A DNA stretch of 6,227 nucleotides. Source: a bacterium. GTDB lineage: Bacteria; Cyanobacteriota; Vampirovibrionia; Gastranaerophilales; UBA9971. Where the stretch lies: positions 1-6,227 of the forward strand of contig JBAWVS010000083.1 in the NCBI GenBank assembly GCA_037147175.1. The letters run 5' to 3'. The notes below the pieces were generated by a model. The model saw only the letters and a list, made by a program, of their open reading frames with translations, was not told the DNA's origin and did no database searches. This document shows positions 5,607-6,227 of the stretch, one piece after another (position 1 is the stretch's first letter; each line of letters opens with the position of its first letter). The translations under genes were made by a program, and so were the position numbers.

Positions 5607-5716
5607 TGAGTATTATTAACATTATGGCTGCACTGGGTATGTTTTTATTAGCGATAGGAATTGTTTATGCAGCTTATAACTTTAAACCCCGACACTGTGA
5701 TAAAAAACCTTCTTAA
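5606..5716 (+). CDS. 36-residue single-span membrane peptide (function unknown)
   Basis: The sequence is a short N-terminus (MSIINIM), one hydrophobic helix (AALGMFLLAIGIVYAAY, about residues 8-24), then a basic tail NFKPRHCDKKPS. The tail charge predicts an outside N-terminus and cytosolic C-terminus. The start is strongly supported: GGAGG at 5594-5598 is 7 bases before the ATG, which overlaps the preceding stop by one base. A strong terminator follows 18 bases after the stop. It is too small for family assignment. It could be a toxin-like or regulatory micropeptide, or a subunit of a membrane complex; nothing in the sequence decides. Conservation of the tail (one cysteine, one histidine) would be the first clue. 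Confidence 0.65.
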   Translation: MSIINIMAALGMFLLAIGIVYAAYNFKPRHCDKKPS

Positions 5717-5734
5717 AATTCATAGGCAATAAAG

Positions 5735-5770
5735 AGAGACTTCCGTTATTAATAATGGAAGTCTCTTTTT
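5735..5770 (+). terminator. Strong intrinsic terminator after the small membrane operon
   Basis: AGAGACTTCC (5735-5744) pairs perfectly with GGAAGTCTCT (5757-5766). The stem continues inward through a G-T wobble and three A:T pairs to a TTAA loop (5749-5752), and five T's end it (5766-5770). On the opposite strand the tail (CTCTTTATT) is weaker but could also stop the convergent gene ending at 5794. Confidence 0.92.
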
Positions 5771-5793
5771 ATCTTATTAAAGCTGAATTTCTA

Positions 5794-5985
5794 TTATTTT
5801 TGCAAAGAATTTATAATCCCTTCAAGTTTTGATCTATCTTGTTCATGTTGTTTAGCAGCTTTTATGTCTTTATCATCATTTTTGTGAAAAATATTTTTGG
5901 GTTCGTTTGGTTGTTTTCTTATTAATGAATTTGAAAATTTACTTGAATCCGGGTAAACACCTGCAGGAATTCTTGTATCCGCCAT
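5794..5985 (-). CDS. 63-residue charged hypothetical protein
   Basis: The protein is hydrophilic, has no cysteine and no membrane segment, and is rich in K, D, N and Q. The first half (MADTRIPAGVYPDSSKF...) carries several prolines and looks unstructured. The second half, from about DDKDIKAAKQHEQDRSKLEGIINSLQK, could form one amphipathic helix. I recognise no family. The start is well supported: AGGAGG (5999-5994) lies 8 bases before the ATG. It is a single gene, divergent from the gene starting at 6157 and convergent with the small membrane operon, with which it may share the terminator. A small partner, anti-sigma-like or spore/stress peptide is possible, but nothing here shows it. Confidence 0.75.
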   Translation of the reverse strand: MADTRIPAGVYPDSSKFSNSLIRKQPNEPKNIFHKNDDKDIKAAKQHEQDRSKLEGIINSLQK

Positions 5986-6108
5986 ATTTTTTTCCTCCTC
6001 TTTCGCTCTCTTTTTAAAACCAATATCTATTTCCTATATTTATATAAAAACAAAAATAAAAATATAATTGTCATTTGATTTTGTAAAGTTTTTTATTTAG
6101 TTATTTTT

Positions 6109-6117
6109 TGGTAAAAT
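6109..6117 (+). promoter_or_regulatory. Extended -10 promoter of the gene starting at 6157
   Basis: TGGTAAAAT matches the extended -10 consensus, followed by TTT as in the other GGTAnAAT sites of this window. The -35 position falls in a T-run with no good hexamer. The start codon is 39 bases downstream. The 170-base divergent gap 5986-6156 holds nothing else I can support. Confidence 0.5.
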
Positions 6118-6156
6118 TTTAATTACATTTCAATTAATTTTGGAGGAAGGTAATAA

Positions 6157-6227
6157 ATGGAAAACAAAATTTTAAAAGCTATTGAGAATTTAGACAAGAA
6201 ATTTGAGAATAAATTTGATAACTTAGA
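6157..6227 (+). CDS. N-terminal fragment of a coiled-coil protein (cut by the window end)
   Basis: Only 23 full codons are visible: MENKILKAIENLDKKF followed by ENKFDNL. Hydrophobic residues (I, L, I, L, F, F, L) recur every three to four positions among K/E/N/D, the pattern of a long coiled coil. KFEN and KFDN are near-identical neighbouring units, also visible in the DNA (6199-6210 and 6211-6222). The ATG has an excellent ribosome site, GGAGGAAGG at 6142-6150 with a 6-base spacer, and an extended -10 upstream. The rest, and therefore the function, lies outside the window. Confidence 0.7.
   Translation, partial: MENKILKAIENLDKKFENKFDNL

Noticed and set aside
1-6227. CRISPR arrays, tRNA or rRNA genes, insertion sequences, attachment sites.
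   Set aside because: No regularly spaced repeats, cloverleaf-like segments, transposase-like frames or flanking inverted/direct repeats were seen on either strand.

Overview
The window is AT-rich bacterial DNA with short intergenic gaps and strong purine-rich Shine-Dalgarno sites. Start codons are mixed (ATG, two GTG, one TTG) and there are clear intrinsic terminators. The gene content (a Bax-inhibitor-1 family protein, a LOG-family protein with an N-terminal extension, and a FixC/FixX pair) and base composition would fit an uncultured gut bacterium such as Gastranaerophilales (Vampirovibrionia/Melainabacteria). That placement is a guess from general resemblance, not shown by the sequence. 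I see no mobile element, CRISPR array, rRNA or tRNA.

Layout. (1) 1-2300, plus strand: an operon of a seven-helix BI-1/YccA membrane protein, an unrecognised 178-residue probably exported protein, and thioredoxin reductase TrxB. It starts at an extended -10 promoter and ends at a terminator shared with the convergent gene. (2) 2298-2810, minus strand: a small protein made of two diverged RWYD repeats with an acidic tail, with its own promoter. (3) 2810-3499, minus strand: a divergent LOG/lysine-decarboxylase-like protein starting at TTG. (4) 3592-5286, minus strand: fixC-fixX, overlapping by 4 bases and followed by a terminator. (5) 5338-5770: a divergent intergenic region and a tiny plus-strand operon of two short membrane peptides, with a 29-base dyad at the predicted transcription start and a strong terminator. 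(6) 5794-5985, minus strand: a 63-residue charged orphan. (7) 6157 to the end: the start of a coiled-coil protein cut by the window edge.

The genes that can be assigned a function concern redox handling and membrane homeostasis. TrxB passes NADPH electrons to thioredoxin. FixC/FixX normally form the quinone- and ferredoxin-facing half of the electron-bifurcating FixABCX complex, but fixA and fixB are not next to them here. Four candidate promoters share a GGTAnAATT core, which suggests a common housekeeping promoter style.

I do not see a convincing new multi-gene system. The least explained items are the two-peptide membrane operon with its dyad and missing standard start, the RWYD-repeat protein, and the conserved-looking protein between BI-1 and TrxB.
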